DNA of 64,000 nt from Roseomonas sp. AR75 (GTDB lineage: Bacteria > Pseudomonadota > Alphaproteobacteria > Acetobacterales > Acetobacteraceae). The notes under the pieces were generated by a model that was not told the DNA's origin, made no database searches, and worked only from the letters and a program-made list of their open reading frames with translations. Shown one piece after another: positions 38,374 through 46,974 of the stretch. A program made the position numbers and the translations under genes. Numbering within the stretch: position 1 is the stretch's first letter; each line of letters opens with the position of its first letter. The DNA lies in the NCBI RefSeq assembly GCF_005222815.1, contig NZ_STGB01000001.1, positions 434,001 through 498,000 on the forward strand. Reading direction: 5' to 3'.

Positions 38374-39488
38374 CGCGGCGGCATCCAGGGATTGGCGGAG
38401 GGCGGTGGGCGGCCGCCGCGGGCGGTCTGCACCATCAGCATCTCGCCCAGATTCTCCTGCGTCAGCAGCCCGACGAGCCGCCCGCCCGCATCGACCACGC
38501 CGACAGGGCCGGAAGCCTGCTGCATCGTCAGCAGCGCGTGTTCCAGCTTCATCCGCTGCGGCACCACCGGCACCTCGCGCTGCATGGCATCCAGCACCGC
38601 GCTCTCCGGTCCCGCTTCCTTCAGCGCGCGGATCAGGTCGGAGCGGGTCAGGATGCCGCGCAGCTTGCCGCCGCCATCCACCACGGGAAAGTCCGTCTGC
38701 GCGCTGCGGATCAGCAGCTCCACCGCATCCTCCAGCCGCGCCGTCACCGGCAGCGTCTCGAAGCGCGTCACCATCGCATCCGCCGCGACCATGCCGCGCG
38801 AGAGCTCCCGCATGCGCACGGCGTGGCTTTCCGCCGCCGCGCCGAGCCAGACGAACAGCGCCACGAAGACCAGCAGCGGCAAGCCGTTGACGAGGCCGAG
38901 GAAGCCGAAGACGAAGGCCAGCACCTGCCCGATGGTCGCCGCTATGTCGGTCGCGCGGCGATGATCGAGGCGATAGGCCAGCAGCGCCCGCAGCACGCGC
39001 CCGCCATCCATCGGGAAGGCCGGGATCAGGTTGAAGACCACAAGCGTGACGTTCACCCAGAACAGCCGCGCCAGCATGGCATGGCCCGGGTTCTCCACGC
39101 CTGTCGCGGCCTCGAAGGGCGGCACGCCACCGAGCAGCGCGAGCAGCACCAGGGCGATGATCACGTTCACCGCCGGCCCGGCGAGCGCGACGAACAGTTC
39201 CTCCGAAGGCTTTTCGGGGATGCGCTCCAGCCGCGCCACGCCGCCGATCGGCAGCAGCGTGATGTCGGGTGTCGCGATGCCGTAGCGCCGCGCGGCCAGG
39301 CTGTGGCCGAATTCGTGCAGCAGCACGCAGGCGAAGATCAGGCAGATGAAGACCACGCCCTCGATCGCCGCCTGCCGCCCGCCTTGCGCCGCGGCGGAGA
39401 AGCCGATCCAGGCGAGCAGCAGCAGGAAGGTGAGGTGCAGGCGGATCTCGGTGCCGAAGACGCGGCCGAGCGGGATGGACCAGGTCAT
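38370..39488 (-). CDS. site-2 protease-type membrane metallopeptidase with CBS pair
   Basis: Intramembrane zinc protease of the M50B family, 372 aa. The HEFGH motif (residues 58-62) gives two zinc ligands and the Glu base; the third ligand lies in NLIPAFPMDGGR. Six or so membrane segments precede two CBS domains (about 235-355; DFPVVDGGGKLRGILTRSDL marks the first), which usually bind adenine nucleotides. The start overlaps the lipocalin stop as ATGA. Substrate, possibly an anti-sigma factor, not evident here. Confidence 0.94.
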   Translation of the reverse strand: MTWSIPLGRVFGTEIRLHLTFLLLLAWIGFSAAAQGGRQAAIEGVVFICLIFACVLLHEFGHSLAARRYGIATPDITLLPIGGVARLERIPEKPSEELFVALAGPAVNVIIALVLLALLGGVPPFEAATGVENPGHAMLARLFWVNVTLVVFNLIPAFPMDGGRVLRALLAYRLDHRRATDIAATIGQVLAFVFGFLGLVNGLPLLVFVALFVWLGAAAESHAVRMRELSRGMVAADAMVTRFETLPVTARLEDAVELLIRSAQTDFPVVDGGGKLRGILTRSDLIRALKEAGPESAVLDAMQREVPVVPQRMKLEHALLTMQQASGPVGVVDAGGRLVGLLTQENLGEMLMVQTARGGRPPPSANPWMPPR

Positions 39489-40033
39489 GGGGCCGCCTGG
39501 CGCGGCGGCTGCGGCGTGGGTTGCAGGCGGGAGACGTCGAAGCCCTGCGCCGCCGCGATGCCGACGGCCTCGGCGTATTCGGCGGCCGGCAGTTCCGGCG
39601 TGCGCGACAGGATCCAGAGGTAGTCGCGGTCCGGCGCGCCCACCACCGCCCAGCGATAGGCGGGATCGAGCCCGATCACCCAGTAGTCGCCGTAGAAAGG
39701 CCAGAAGAAGCTGACGCGCAGCTTCGCGTTGCCCGTTCCCTCCACCGCATAGGCGCTGCCTTCGGCGATCACCGGCTTGTCGCCATCGGCCGCGTCCAGG
39801 CACCGGTTGGTCACCGTCACCTGGCCATCCGGACGCAGCGCGTAGCCGGCGGTGGTGCCGATGCAGCGTCGGCCGCGACCATCCTGGAAACTGTTCGGGA
39901 AGCGCGCGATCTCGTACCAGCGCCCCATGTAGCGCTCGATGTCGACCTGCGCGACGGTCTGCACCGGCGGCTGCCGGGGAGGGCTCGCGCAGGCCGCCAG
40001 CGCAACCAGCGCGACGAGCAGAACGCGCCTCAT
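39485..40033 (-). CDS. bacterial lipocalin (Blc-like) lipoprotein
   Basis: Outer-membrane lipocalin, 182 aa. A lipobox LVALAAC at residues about 9-15 predicts lipid attachment; then YMGRWYEIARFPNSFQ (the lipocalin GxW), TVTNRC and WVIGLDPAYRWAVVG, with a later YLWILSRTPELP. The family binds lipids and lysophospholipids under envelope stress. Translationally coupled on both sides (ATGA with the deacetylase upstream and the site-2 protease downstream). Confidence 0.94.
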   Translation of the reverse strand: MRRVLLVALVALAACASPPRQPPVQTVAQVDIERYMGRWYEIARFPNSFQDGRGRRCIGTTAGYALRPDGQVTVTNRCLDAADGDKPVIAEGSAYAVEGTGNAKLRVSFFWPFYGDYWVIGLDPAYRWAVVGAPDRDYLWILSRTPELPAAEYAEAVGIAAAQGFDVSRLQPTPQPPRQAAP

Positions 40034-40956
40034 GCCGCACGCTCCTGCGCGGATGCGCGCGGGCAGCCAGGCACGGTGCCGGCGGGCAGCGCCTGCACAT
40101 GGTCGAACACGGCGCCGGCGGTGGTGATCCAGATGCGCCCGCGTTCCTGTGCCACAACCGAAAGCGCGCGACGCAGCACGCGCAGCCGATGCGGCTGGCC
40201 CACGATGTACGGATGCAGCGCGATGCCCATGACCTGCGGCAGCCCGTCCTGCTGCACCTGGCGCAGGCGTTCCTCGAAGTCGTCCACGATCATGCGGGCG
40301 AAGGAGTCGGGCGAATCCTTGCGCGCGACGATGGCGGGGATGTCGTTCACCTCCTGTGGGTAGGGCACGGCGAGCAGCGGGCCGCCCCGCGTGCGCATCC
40401 ACACCGGCGCGTCGTCGGCGCACCAGTTCATCGTGTAGGCGTAGCCGGCTTCCGCCAGCAGGTCGGGCGTGGCGCGGCTCTCCGCGATCCAGGGCGAGAG
40501 CCAGCCGCGCGGCGCCCGACCCTCATGCAGCGTGATGGCGGCCGTGGCCTCCGCGATCAGGCGCTGCTCCGCATCCTCGTCCAGCACGGATTGCCGTTCG
40601 GAATTGGTGCGGCCGTGCCCGGCCATCTCGTCGCCGCGCGCCCGATGCGCCGCGACCAGGGACGGCGCATAGTCGTACATCGCGCTGTTCAGCAGCACGG
40701 TGGCTGGCAGGGCGAGCTCGTCCAGCATGTCCAGCAGCCGCCAGGCGCCGACGCGGTTGCCGTAGTCCCGCCAGGCGTAGTTCAGCACGTCCGGCTGCGG
40801 CCCGCCCGGCGCAAGCTCCGCGCCCAGCCCCTCGCCGAAGGCGAAATGCTCGAGGTTCACGCCGAGATAGACCGCGAGCTTCGCCCCGTTCGGCCAGGCA
40901 TAGGCCGTGCGGCCCCGCCAGGCGGCGTAGTCGTAGCGTCCATGGCTCGGCAGCAT
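40030..40956 (-). CDS. polysaccharide deacetylase family protein (PuuE-like)
   Basis: NodB-fold amidohydrolase, 308 aa, cytoplasmic by appearance. Family marks include LGVNLEHFAFGEG, PDVLNYAWRDYGNRVG, EMAGHGRTNSE, PLLAVPYPQEVNDIP and MGIALHPYIVGQPHR. Relatives include allantoinase-like PuuE and peptidoglycan deacetylases, so a small amide substrate is as likely as a polysaccharide. It heads the chain to lipocalin, site-2 protease and AhpD-fold protein. The start ATG 40956 is supported by a conserved-looking MLPSHGRYDY. Confidence 0.88.
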   Translation of the reverse strand: MLPSHGRYDYAAWRGRTAYAWPNGAKLAVYLGVNLEHFAFGEGLGAELAPGGPQPDVLNYAWRDYGNRVGAWRLLDMLDELALPATVLLNSAMYDYAPSLVAAHRARGDEMAGHGRTNSERQSVLDEDAEQRLIAEATAAITLHEGRAPRGWLSPWIAESRATPDLLAEAGYAYTMNWCADDAPVWMRTRGGPLLAVPYPQEVNDIPAIVARKDSPDSFARMIVDDFEERLRQVQQDGLPQVMGIALHPYIVGQPHRLRVLRRALSVVAQERGRIWITTAGAVFDHVQALPAGTVPGCPRASAQERAA

Positions 40957-41092
40957 CGCGTGTCCCCGCTCGGTGTCACCGCGACAGCTTGCGCCGGATC
41001 GGCGCCTCGGCAAGGGCGGTGGCATGGTTGTCAGCCATCCCTTACAGGGTGGGATGACCGCGCACGACCGCTGGCCTATGGTCCGCTTGGCC

Positions 41093-42772
41093 ATGTCACG
41101 ATCTGGGAACGAGGCAGACCGCGCCGCGGATGAACTGCTCCGCCGGGAGGCGAGGCAGGCGCGGGGGCGCCTGCTGCTGCCGCTCGCCCTCGGCGTCGCG
41201 CAGGTCCTGGCCGGGATCGCGCAGGCACTGCTGTTCGCGATGCTCGTCGGCAGCCTGCTCGGCTTCGGCGAGGCCGGCTGGGCGGAACTCGGCCTCGCGG
41301 CGCTGCTGACCGCGCTCTCGGCCGGCCTCGGCGCGGCGCAGGAGCGCGCCCTGGTCGCAGCGGGCGAAGCGGCGAAGTCCCGGCTGCGCACAACCGCCTT
41401 CGCAAGGCTGCTGGAGGACGGCCCCTCCGACCTCCGTCCGGTTGGCGAGCGTGCGGCGCTGGTCGTCGACCGGATCGAGGCGCTCGAAGGCTTCCTCACG
41501 CGCTGGCTGCCGGCCGCGGCGCTGGCGGTGGTCGGTCCCGCGCTGGTGATCCTGGCCGCCTTCCTGGCCGATCCCGCAAGCGGCGTGATCCTCCTGGTGG
41601 CGGGGCTGCTGGTGCCGGTGATCATGGCCGTTACCGGCATCGGCGCCGCCCAGGCGAGCCGTCGCCAGTTCGAGTCGCTCGGCCGTCTCTCCGGCCGTTT
41701 CCTCGACCGCATGCGCGGCCTGCCGACGCTGGTGCTGTTCCGCCGGCAGGAGGCGGAGGCGCAGGCGCTGGGGCAAGCGGCCGCCGAGTTGCGCGCACGC
41801 ACCATGAAGGTGCTGCGCGTCGCCTTCCTCTCTTCCGGCGCCATGGAACTGCTCGCGGCGGGCGCCATCGCGACACTCGCGATCCGGCACGCGGCGCAAC
41901 TCGGCGCCGGGCATCCCGATCCGGTCGCAGGGATCTTCTGCCTGCTGCTGGTCCCCGCCTTCTTCACGCCGCTGCGTGCCTTCTCCATGGCCTATCACGA
42001 GAAGCTGGCGGCACGCGGCGCGGCGGCCGAGCTTGCGCCGCTGCTCGCCCCGCCCGCCGGGGCGCCGGGCCTGATCCTGGAGGAGATGCCGCGCAAGCTG
42101 GTCGTCACCTTCCAGGATGTGCGGCTGACCTACGACCCCACGCGGCCCCCGGCGCTGGATGGCCTTACCTTCAGGGTGATGCCAGGGGAGACGCTGGTGC
42201 TCTCCGGCACCTCCGGCGCGGGGAAATCCTCGGTGCTGCGGCTGCTCATGGGCTTCCGTCGCCCCGATTCCGGCCGGATCGCGCTGAACGGCCAGGATGC
42301 CACCACGCTGAAGCCGGCCGAGCTGCGCCGTCTCTCGGCCTATGTGGGACAACGCGCGCATCTGTTCCGGGGGACGCTGCGCGAGAACATCCGCCTGGCC
42401 CGGCCCGAGGCCACCGATGCGGAGGTGGAGTCCGCCGCCGAGGCCGCGCAGGTGATGACCTTCGCGCGCGGGCTGTCGAAGGGACTGGATACGCTGGTGG
42501 GAGAGGGCGGCTTCGGCCTGTCCGGTGGCCAGGCGCAGCGCGTGGCCGTGGCACGCGCCTTCCTGCGCGATGCGCCGCTGGTGCTGCTGGACGAGCCGAC
42601 CGCGCATCTCGACCCCGGGACCGAAGGCGACGTGCTGGAAAGCCTGCGCCGTCTCTGTTCCGGCCGGACGGCGATCGTCGCCACCCATTCCCGCGCCGCG
42701 CAGCGCATGCTGGGCCGCGTGCTCGCAATGGAGCACGGGCGCGCGGTGGGCGCGCGGATGGCCGGCGAATGA
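41093..42772 (+). CDS. cydD: thiol reductant ABC exporter subunit CydD
   Basis: Half-transporter of the CydDC heterodimer, which exports glutathione and cysteine to the periplasm and is needed for cytochrome bd assembly. The 559-residue product has six hydrophobic segments, then an ABC domain with GTSGAGKSSVLRLLMGF, LSGGQAQRVAVARAFL and LVLLDEPTAHLDP. ATG 41093 gives MSRSGNEADRAADELL; in-frame ATGs at 41078 and 41054 are alternatives. cydC follows with an ATGA overlap. cydAB are not in the window. Confidence 0.93.
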   Translation: MSRSGNEADRAADELLRREARQARGRLLLPLALGVAQVLAGIAQALLFAMLVGSLLGFGEAGWAELGLAALLTALSAGLGAAQERALVAAGEAAKSRLRTTAFARLLEDGPSDLRPVGERAALVVDRIEALEGFLTRWLPAAALAVVGPALVILAAFLADPASGVILLVAGLLVPVIMAVTGIGAAQASRRQFESLGRLSGRFLDRMRGLPTLVLFRRQEAEAQALGQAAAELRARTMKVLRVAFLSSGAMELLAAGAIATLAIRHAAQLGAGHPDPVAGIFCLLLVPAFFTPLRAFSMAYHEKLAARGAAAELAPLLAPPAGAPGLILEEMPRKLVVTFQDVRLTYDPTRPPALDGLTFRVMPGETLVLSGTSGAGKSSVLRLLMGFRRPDSGRIALNGQDATTLKPAELRRLSAYVGQRAHLFRGTLRENIRLARPEATDAEVESAAEAAQVMTFARGLSKGLDTLVGEGGFGLSGGQAQRVAVARAFLRDAPLVLLDEPTAHLDPGTEGDVLESLRRLCSGRTAIVATHSRAAQRMLGRVLAMEHGRAVGARMAGE

Positions 42773-44424
42773 ACCGGGATCTGCTCCGCGTCCTCGGCCT
42801 CTGGCGCAGCCGCGCCCCCTGGTTGGTGGCGGGCCTGCTGGTCGCGGCGCTGGCCGGGCTGGTCGGGGTCGCGCTGCTGGCCGTTGCGGGGCGCGGCATC
42901 GCGCATGCCGTCACCGGCGCCGCGATCTTCGCAGGCGCCGCCGCGGCGATGGCCTGGATCTGGCCCATCGCCCTGATGCGTCCCGTGCTGCGCTATCTCG
43001 ATCGCCTCGTCAGTCACGCCGCCGCCTTTCGCGCGCTCGCCGACACGCGCGTCTGGTTCTTCCGCCGCCTGGCCGAGCGCCTGCCGGCCGGCGTCGGCTT
43101 CCGCCGCACCGGCGACCTGCTGGGGCGGCTGGTCTCGGATATCGACGCGCTGGACCGGCTCTATCTCGGCGCCATCGTTCCCGCGGTCGCGGCCGGCGTG
43201 GTTGTGCTCGCGATCATGCTGCTGCTCGGCGTGGTCGCGCCGCCGCTCGCCATCCTCGTCGCCGCTCCGCTGGCATTCGCGCTGCTGCTTCCGCCGCTGC
43301 TCGCACCCGGCGCGGCCGAAGCCGGGCGGCAGGTGGCGCAGGCCCAGGGGAGCCTGCGGGCCGCCGTGGTGGACCCGCTGACCGGCATCGAGGATACGCT
43401 GGCCGCCGGCGCCGAGCGCGTCGCCGGCGCCCGCGTGGCCGAGGAAGGCGCAACGCTCTCCGCCGCGCAGCGCCTGCTCGCCCGGCGCGGCGCGGCGGGC
43501 GGCGCGGCAGGGACCGTGCTGACCCAGGCGGCGATGCTCGGCGCCCTGGCCTGGGGCCTCGCCATGGGCACGGAGGGCGTCGCCGGCGCCGTGCTCGGGC
43601 TGTTCCTGGCCATCGCCGCGGCCGAGTCGCTGGGCCTGATGCCGCGGGCCGGCGCCGCGCTCGCCGCCGCCGCCGCCAGCGGCCGCCGCCTGTTCGAAGC
43701 CGCGGACGCCACCCCGCCGGTCATCGACCCGCCCCAGCCCGCCGCGCTGCCCGCGGGCTACGCGATCCGGATCGAGGATGTGCATTTCACCTGGGACACC
43801 GACCGCCCCGCCGTCTTCGATGGTCTGGCGCTCGATGTGCCGGAAGGCGCGCGGCTGGCGCTGCTCGGCCCGTCCGGCGCCGGGAAGTCCAGCCTGGCGG
43901 CGCTGCTGCTGAAGTTCGCGGCACCGCGCACCGGCCGGATCCTGCTGGACGGCGTGGACATCGCGACGCTGACCGGCGAGCAGGTGCGCAGCCGCATCAC
44001 CTGCCTGACCCAGGATGCACGCCTGTTCGACGACAGCATCGCTGCCAATCTCCGTCTCGCCCGGCCGGAAGCCGATACGGCAGCGCTGTGGCGCGCGCTG
44101 GATTCGGCTGGCGTCGGTGACCTCGTGCGCAGCCTGCCGCAAGGGCTGGAGACCCGCTGCGGCGAGGCCGGCACGCGCTTCTCCGGCGGTCAGGCGCGCC
44201 GGCTGGCGCTGGCCCGTGCGCTGCTGTCGGAAGCGCCGGTGCTGATCCTCGACGAACCTGCCGCCGGGCTGGACCCCGACACCGAGCGCGCCTTCCTCGA
44301 GACGCTGGACGAGGCGACGGAAGGCCGGTCGGTGATCCTGATCGTGCACCGCCTGATCGGCGTCGAGCGGCCGACGAAGATCCTCCGCCTGGCTGGCGGT
44401 CGCGCGCTGACGGCGATGGGGTGA
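42769..44424 (+). CDS. cydC: thiol reductant ABC exporter subunit CydC
   Basis: Second half of CydDC, 551 aa, with an N-terminal membrane domain and an ABC domain: LLGPSGAGKSSLAALLL, ITCLTQDARLFDDSI (Q-loop side), FSGGQARRLALARALL and LILDEPAAGLDPDT. Starts inside the cydD stop (ATGA). Followed by a cluster of GC hairpins before the convergent asparaginase gene. Confidence 0.93.
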   Translation: MNRDLLRVLGLWRSRAPWLVAGLLVAALAGLVGVALLAVAGRGIAHAVTGAAIFAGAAAAMAWIWPIALMRPVLRYLDRLVSHAAAFRALADTRVWFFRRLAERLPAGVGFRRTGDLLGRLVSDIDALDRLYLGAIVPAVAAGVVVLAIMLLLGVVAPPLAILVAAPLAFALLLPPLLAPGAAEAGRQVAQAQGSLRAAVVDPLTGIEDTLAAGAERVAGARVAEEGATLSAAQRLLARRGAAGGAAGTVLTQAAMLGALAWGLAMGTEGVAGAVLGLFLAIAAAESLGLMPRAGAALAAAAASGRRLFEAADATPPVIDPPQPAALPAGYAIRIEDVHFTWDTDRPAVFDGLALDVPEGARLALLGPSGAGKSSLAALLLKFAAPRTGRILLDGVDIATLTGEQVRSRITCLTQDARLFDDSIAANLRLARPEADTAALWRALDSAGVGDLVRSLPQGLETRCGEAGTRFSGGQARRLALARALLSEAPVLILDEPAAGLDPDTERAFLETLDEATEGRSVILIVHRLIGVERPTKILRLAGGRALTAMG

Positions 44425-44435
44425 TGCTGCCGATA

Positions 44436-44507
44436 CCGCCCCCGCATACGGGGGCGGAGGCGAAGCGCGGCGTCGAACGCCGACGGGGCGGCGGCATGCC
44501 GCCGCCC
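44436..44507. terminator. hairpin cluster between convergent cydC and asparaginase genes
   Basis: A perfect 9-bp stem (CCGCCCCCG 44436-44444, CGGGGGCGG 44449-44457), a smaller stem, then a perfect 22-base palindrome at 44486-44507 (GGGCGGCGGCA and its complement). All lie in the 123 bp between convergent stops and could end transcription from both sides. There is no T-run. Confidence 0.6.
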
Positions 44508-44547
44508 ACGCAGGCTGGCTGGGTTGGGGGCCTTGCGGCCTGCCCGC

Positions 44548-45654
44548 CTACCGCGCGTCCTCGAAGAGTTCGAGCACGCCCGAGCCCGGCACTTCCGACA
44601 TCCAGAAGCCAAGGCTCGCCTTGGTGGGCCTCGTCGGCTGCGGCCGCTGCACGACAACCTCCACCCGGCCGATCTCACGGCCGTTGCTGTCGGTCAGCGC
44701 CGGCTCGACGGCGGCGATCAGCAGCTCCGCCTCCTCGGTCGGCAGCGCATGCACGCGGCCGAGGATGCGGGCCAGCACGCCCATCTTGGCGCGCCCGCTG
44801 CTGTCGCCGTCGGCCACCTTGATGGCGATGCCGAGCGCGCGGTCGCGGACGCAGGCCAGCATGTAGCCTTCCGCGCCGCCCTTCAGGATCACATTGCCAT
44901 CGGTGTAGCGGATCATCCGCGCGGTCGGGGAATCCTTGCCGGCGAGATGGTCCGGATAGGCCGCCATGGCGCCGACCACGCGGCGCACCGCCGCCCGCCG
45001 CCGCTCCGACGCCGCCTGGCCCACGCCGAGCCGCGCCGCCGCGCGCGCCATCGCGCTGATCGGCACGCCGAGCGCAGGCAGGCCGCAGCCATCCACCCCG
45101 ACCGGCAGCGTGTGGGCGTCGAGCCCGGTGAATTCGGAGAGGATGTCCCGATACAGCCGCTGCGCCGGATGGTCGGCGCGGCCGTAGTCGAGCCCGCCGC
45201 CCAGGTGCTTCGCCACGGACAGGAAGCCGCAATGCTTGCCCGAGCAGTTGTTGAAGATCCGCCGCGGACCGCCATGCGCATAGGCCTCCGCGATGTCGGC
45301 CGCGCCGCGCGGCACGGCGGGGCCGCAGATCAGCGCCTCCTCCGTCAGGCCGAGCCGCCCGAGCCAGTCGCCGACCAGCGCCACCTGGAAGGGCTCGGCG
45401 TGGTGCGAGGCGCAGGCGAGCGCGATGTGCTCGTCCGTCAGCCCCAACGCATCCGCCGCCCCGGATTCGACCAGCGCGATCGCCTGGAAGGGCTTCAGCG
45501 CGGAACGCGGCGTGGTGACCCAGCCTGTGCTGCCCCAGGAATGGCGCAGCGTGCCGCCGGTGTCGGCGACGGCAATGACGCCGTGATGTACGCTTTCCAT
45601 GATCGGGCCACGCCAGACGCGGGCGAGTTCGACAACTTCGACGCCATTGGACAT
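44548..45654 (-). CDS. L-asparaginase, Rhizobium etli (AnsA/ReAV) type
   Basis: Hydrolyses asparagine to aspartate and ammonia. This asparaginase class is unrelated to the E. coli enzymes. The 368-residue product carries the class landmarks: SALK (Ser51, Lys54), ASHHAEP (Ser83), NNCSGKHCGF (Cys137, Lys140) and GVDGCGLP (Cys190), which match the serine, lysine and zinc-binding cysteine/lysine set of the R. etli enzyme. ATG 45654 chosen; upstream residues look non-coding. Solitary gene. Confidence 0.92.
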   Translation of the reverse strand: MSNGVEVVELARVWRGPIMESVHHGVIAVADTGGTLRHSWGSTGWVTTPRSALKPFQAIALVESGAADALGLTDEHIALACASHHAEPFQVALVGDWLGRLGLTEEALICGPAVPRGAADIAEAYAHGGPRRIFNNCSGKHCGFLSVAKHLGGGLDYGRADHPAQRLYRDILSEFTGLDAHTLPVGVDGCGLPALGVPISAMARAAARLGVGQAASERRRAAVRRVVGAMAAYPDHLAGKDSPTARMIRYTDGNVILKGGAEGYMLACVRDRALGIAIKVADGDSSGRAKMGVLARILGRVHALPTEEAELLIAAVEPALTDSNGREIGRVEVVVQRPQPTRPTKASLGFWMSEVPGSGVLELFEDAR

Positions 45655-45762
45655 GGCAAGTCCCCTGTATGCGCCGCCAAGGGCGGTCGTTGCTCGGCTC
45701 CCCAACCCATAGCGATAGAGCGCAGGCCGCCCCGCGTCCAGCGCGGCCAGCGTTCCAGCCGG

Positions 45763-46824
45763 TCAGCCGGCGAGCAGCGCCGCCACCTTCCGCCCGAACG
45801 CCTGCGTGCCAAGCTTCCCACCAAGGTCGGGCGTGCGCGTGGCGGGGTCGGCCAACGCAGCATCCACCGCCGTGTTGATGGCCGCCGCAGCCTGTCCGGC
45901 TGCGTGGTTGCCGCGCTTCTCCGCGTGCCAGTCCAGCAGCATCGCGGCCGAGAGGATCAGGGAGACCGGGTTCGCCTTGTCCTGGCCCTCGATGTCCGGC
46001 GCGCTGCCATGCTGCGCCTGCGCGCAGCACAGCAGGTCGTTCTGGTTGGTGCTGCCGGCGAGGCCGAGCCCGCCCGACAGTTCCGAGGCGAGGTCGGAGA
46101 GGATGTCGGCGTGGAAGTTGGTGGCGCACAGCACGTCGAAGCGTTGCGGGTCGCGGACCAGCATCGCGGCGCAGGCATCCACGATGATCTCGTCCAGCGC
46201 GACGTCCGGGAAGTCCTGCGCCACCTCCCGCACACAGCGCAGGAACAGGCCGTCGGTCAGGATGAAGGTGTTGGCCTTGTGGACCGCCGTGACCTTGCCC
46301 CGCCGCCGCCGCGCCAGCAGGAAGGCCTCGCGCGCAATGCGCCGCGAGGCATGCGCGGTGATCTTGCGCATGGACATCGCCACGTCCGGCGTCGGCATGA
46401 ACTCGCCGCTGCCGGCGTGCATGTTGCGATCGGGATAGAAGCCCTCCGTCGCCTCCCGCATGATCACCAGGTCGAGCGGCGCATGGCCGCGGCCGAGGCC
46501 GGGGCGGGTGCGCGCCGGGCGGACATTGGCGAACAGGTCGAGACCGACGCGGAACGCTGCCGACACGTTGATCCCGCCCTTGTCGCGCGACGGGTAGTGC
46601 AGGTGGGAGATCGGGCCGAGGATCACGCCGTCGCTGGCCTTCGACGCCTCCATCACCTCCTCGGGCAGCGTCGTGCCGCGGGTCTTCAGCGTCTCGAGGC
46701 CGATCGCATGCGTCTCGAAGGTGAGGCCGAGGCCGAAGCGGGCATCGGCGGCGCGCAGCACGGCGAGGGTGGCGTCGGTGATCTCGGGCCCGATCCCGTC
46801 GCCGGGCAGGACGATGAAGCGCAT
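45763..46824 (-). CDS. isocitrate/isopropylmalate dehydrogenase family protein
   Basis: Oxidative decarboxylase for a 2-(hydroxy)alkyl malate-type substrate, 353 aa. MRFIVLPGDGIGPEIT, DLFANVRPARTRPG, TAVHKANTFI and the metal-site DACAAMLV together with AGSTNQND identify the family. It could act on isocitrate, homoisocitrate, 3-isopropylmalate or tartrate. The SHLHYPSRDKGGIN stretch differs from bona fide LeuB. Divergent from the CoA-transferase gene over 150 bp, so the two may be coregulated. Confidence 0.88.
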   Translation of the reverse strand: MRFIVLPGDGIGPEITDATLAVLRAADARFGLGLTFETHAIGLETLKTRGTTLPEEVMEASKASDGVILGPISHLHYPSRDKGGINVSAAFRVGLDLFANVRPARTRPGLGRGHAPLDLVIMREATEGFYPDRNMHAGSGEFMPTPDVAMSMRKITAHASRRIAREAFLLARRRRGKVTAVHKANTFILTDGLFLRCVREVAQDFPDVALDEIIVDACAAMLVRDPQRFDVLCATNFHADILSDLASELSGGLGLAGSTNQNDLLCCAQAQHGSAPDIEGQDKANPVSLILSAAMLLDWHAEKRGNHAAGQAAAAINTAVDAALADPATRTPDLGGKLGTQAFGRKVAALLAG

Positions 46825-46974
46825 GGTCTGGCGGTTCCTGGGTTTCGGCCGCGATGTGGCACGGCCCGGCGCCGGCGGGGAAGGGGGCGGCGTCTGGCGC
46901 GGCCGCGCCCGAAGGAGTACCTCTTTCCCCAACAGGTCGTTGCCCGCTGGGCGCGGCGCGGATGGAGGGGGTCC

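Noticed and set aside
44524..46974. Upstream extension of the CoA-transferase frame
   Set aside because: The frame stays open by chance opposite two minus-strand genes. The strong ribosome site and family start place the real start at 46975.
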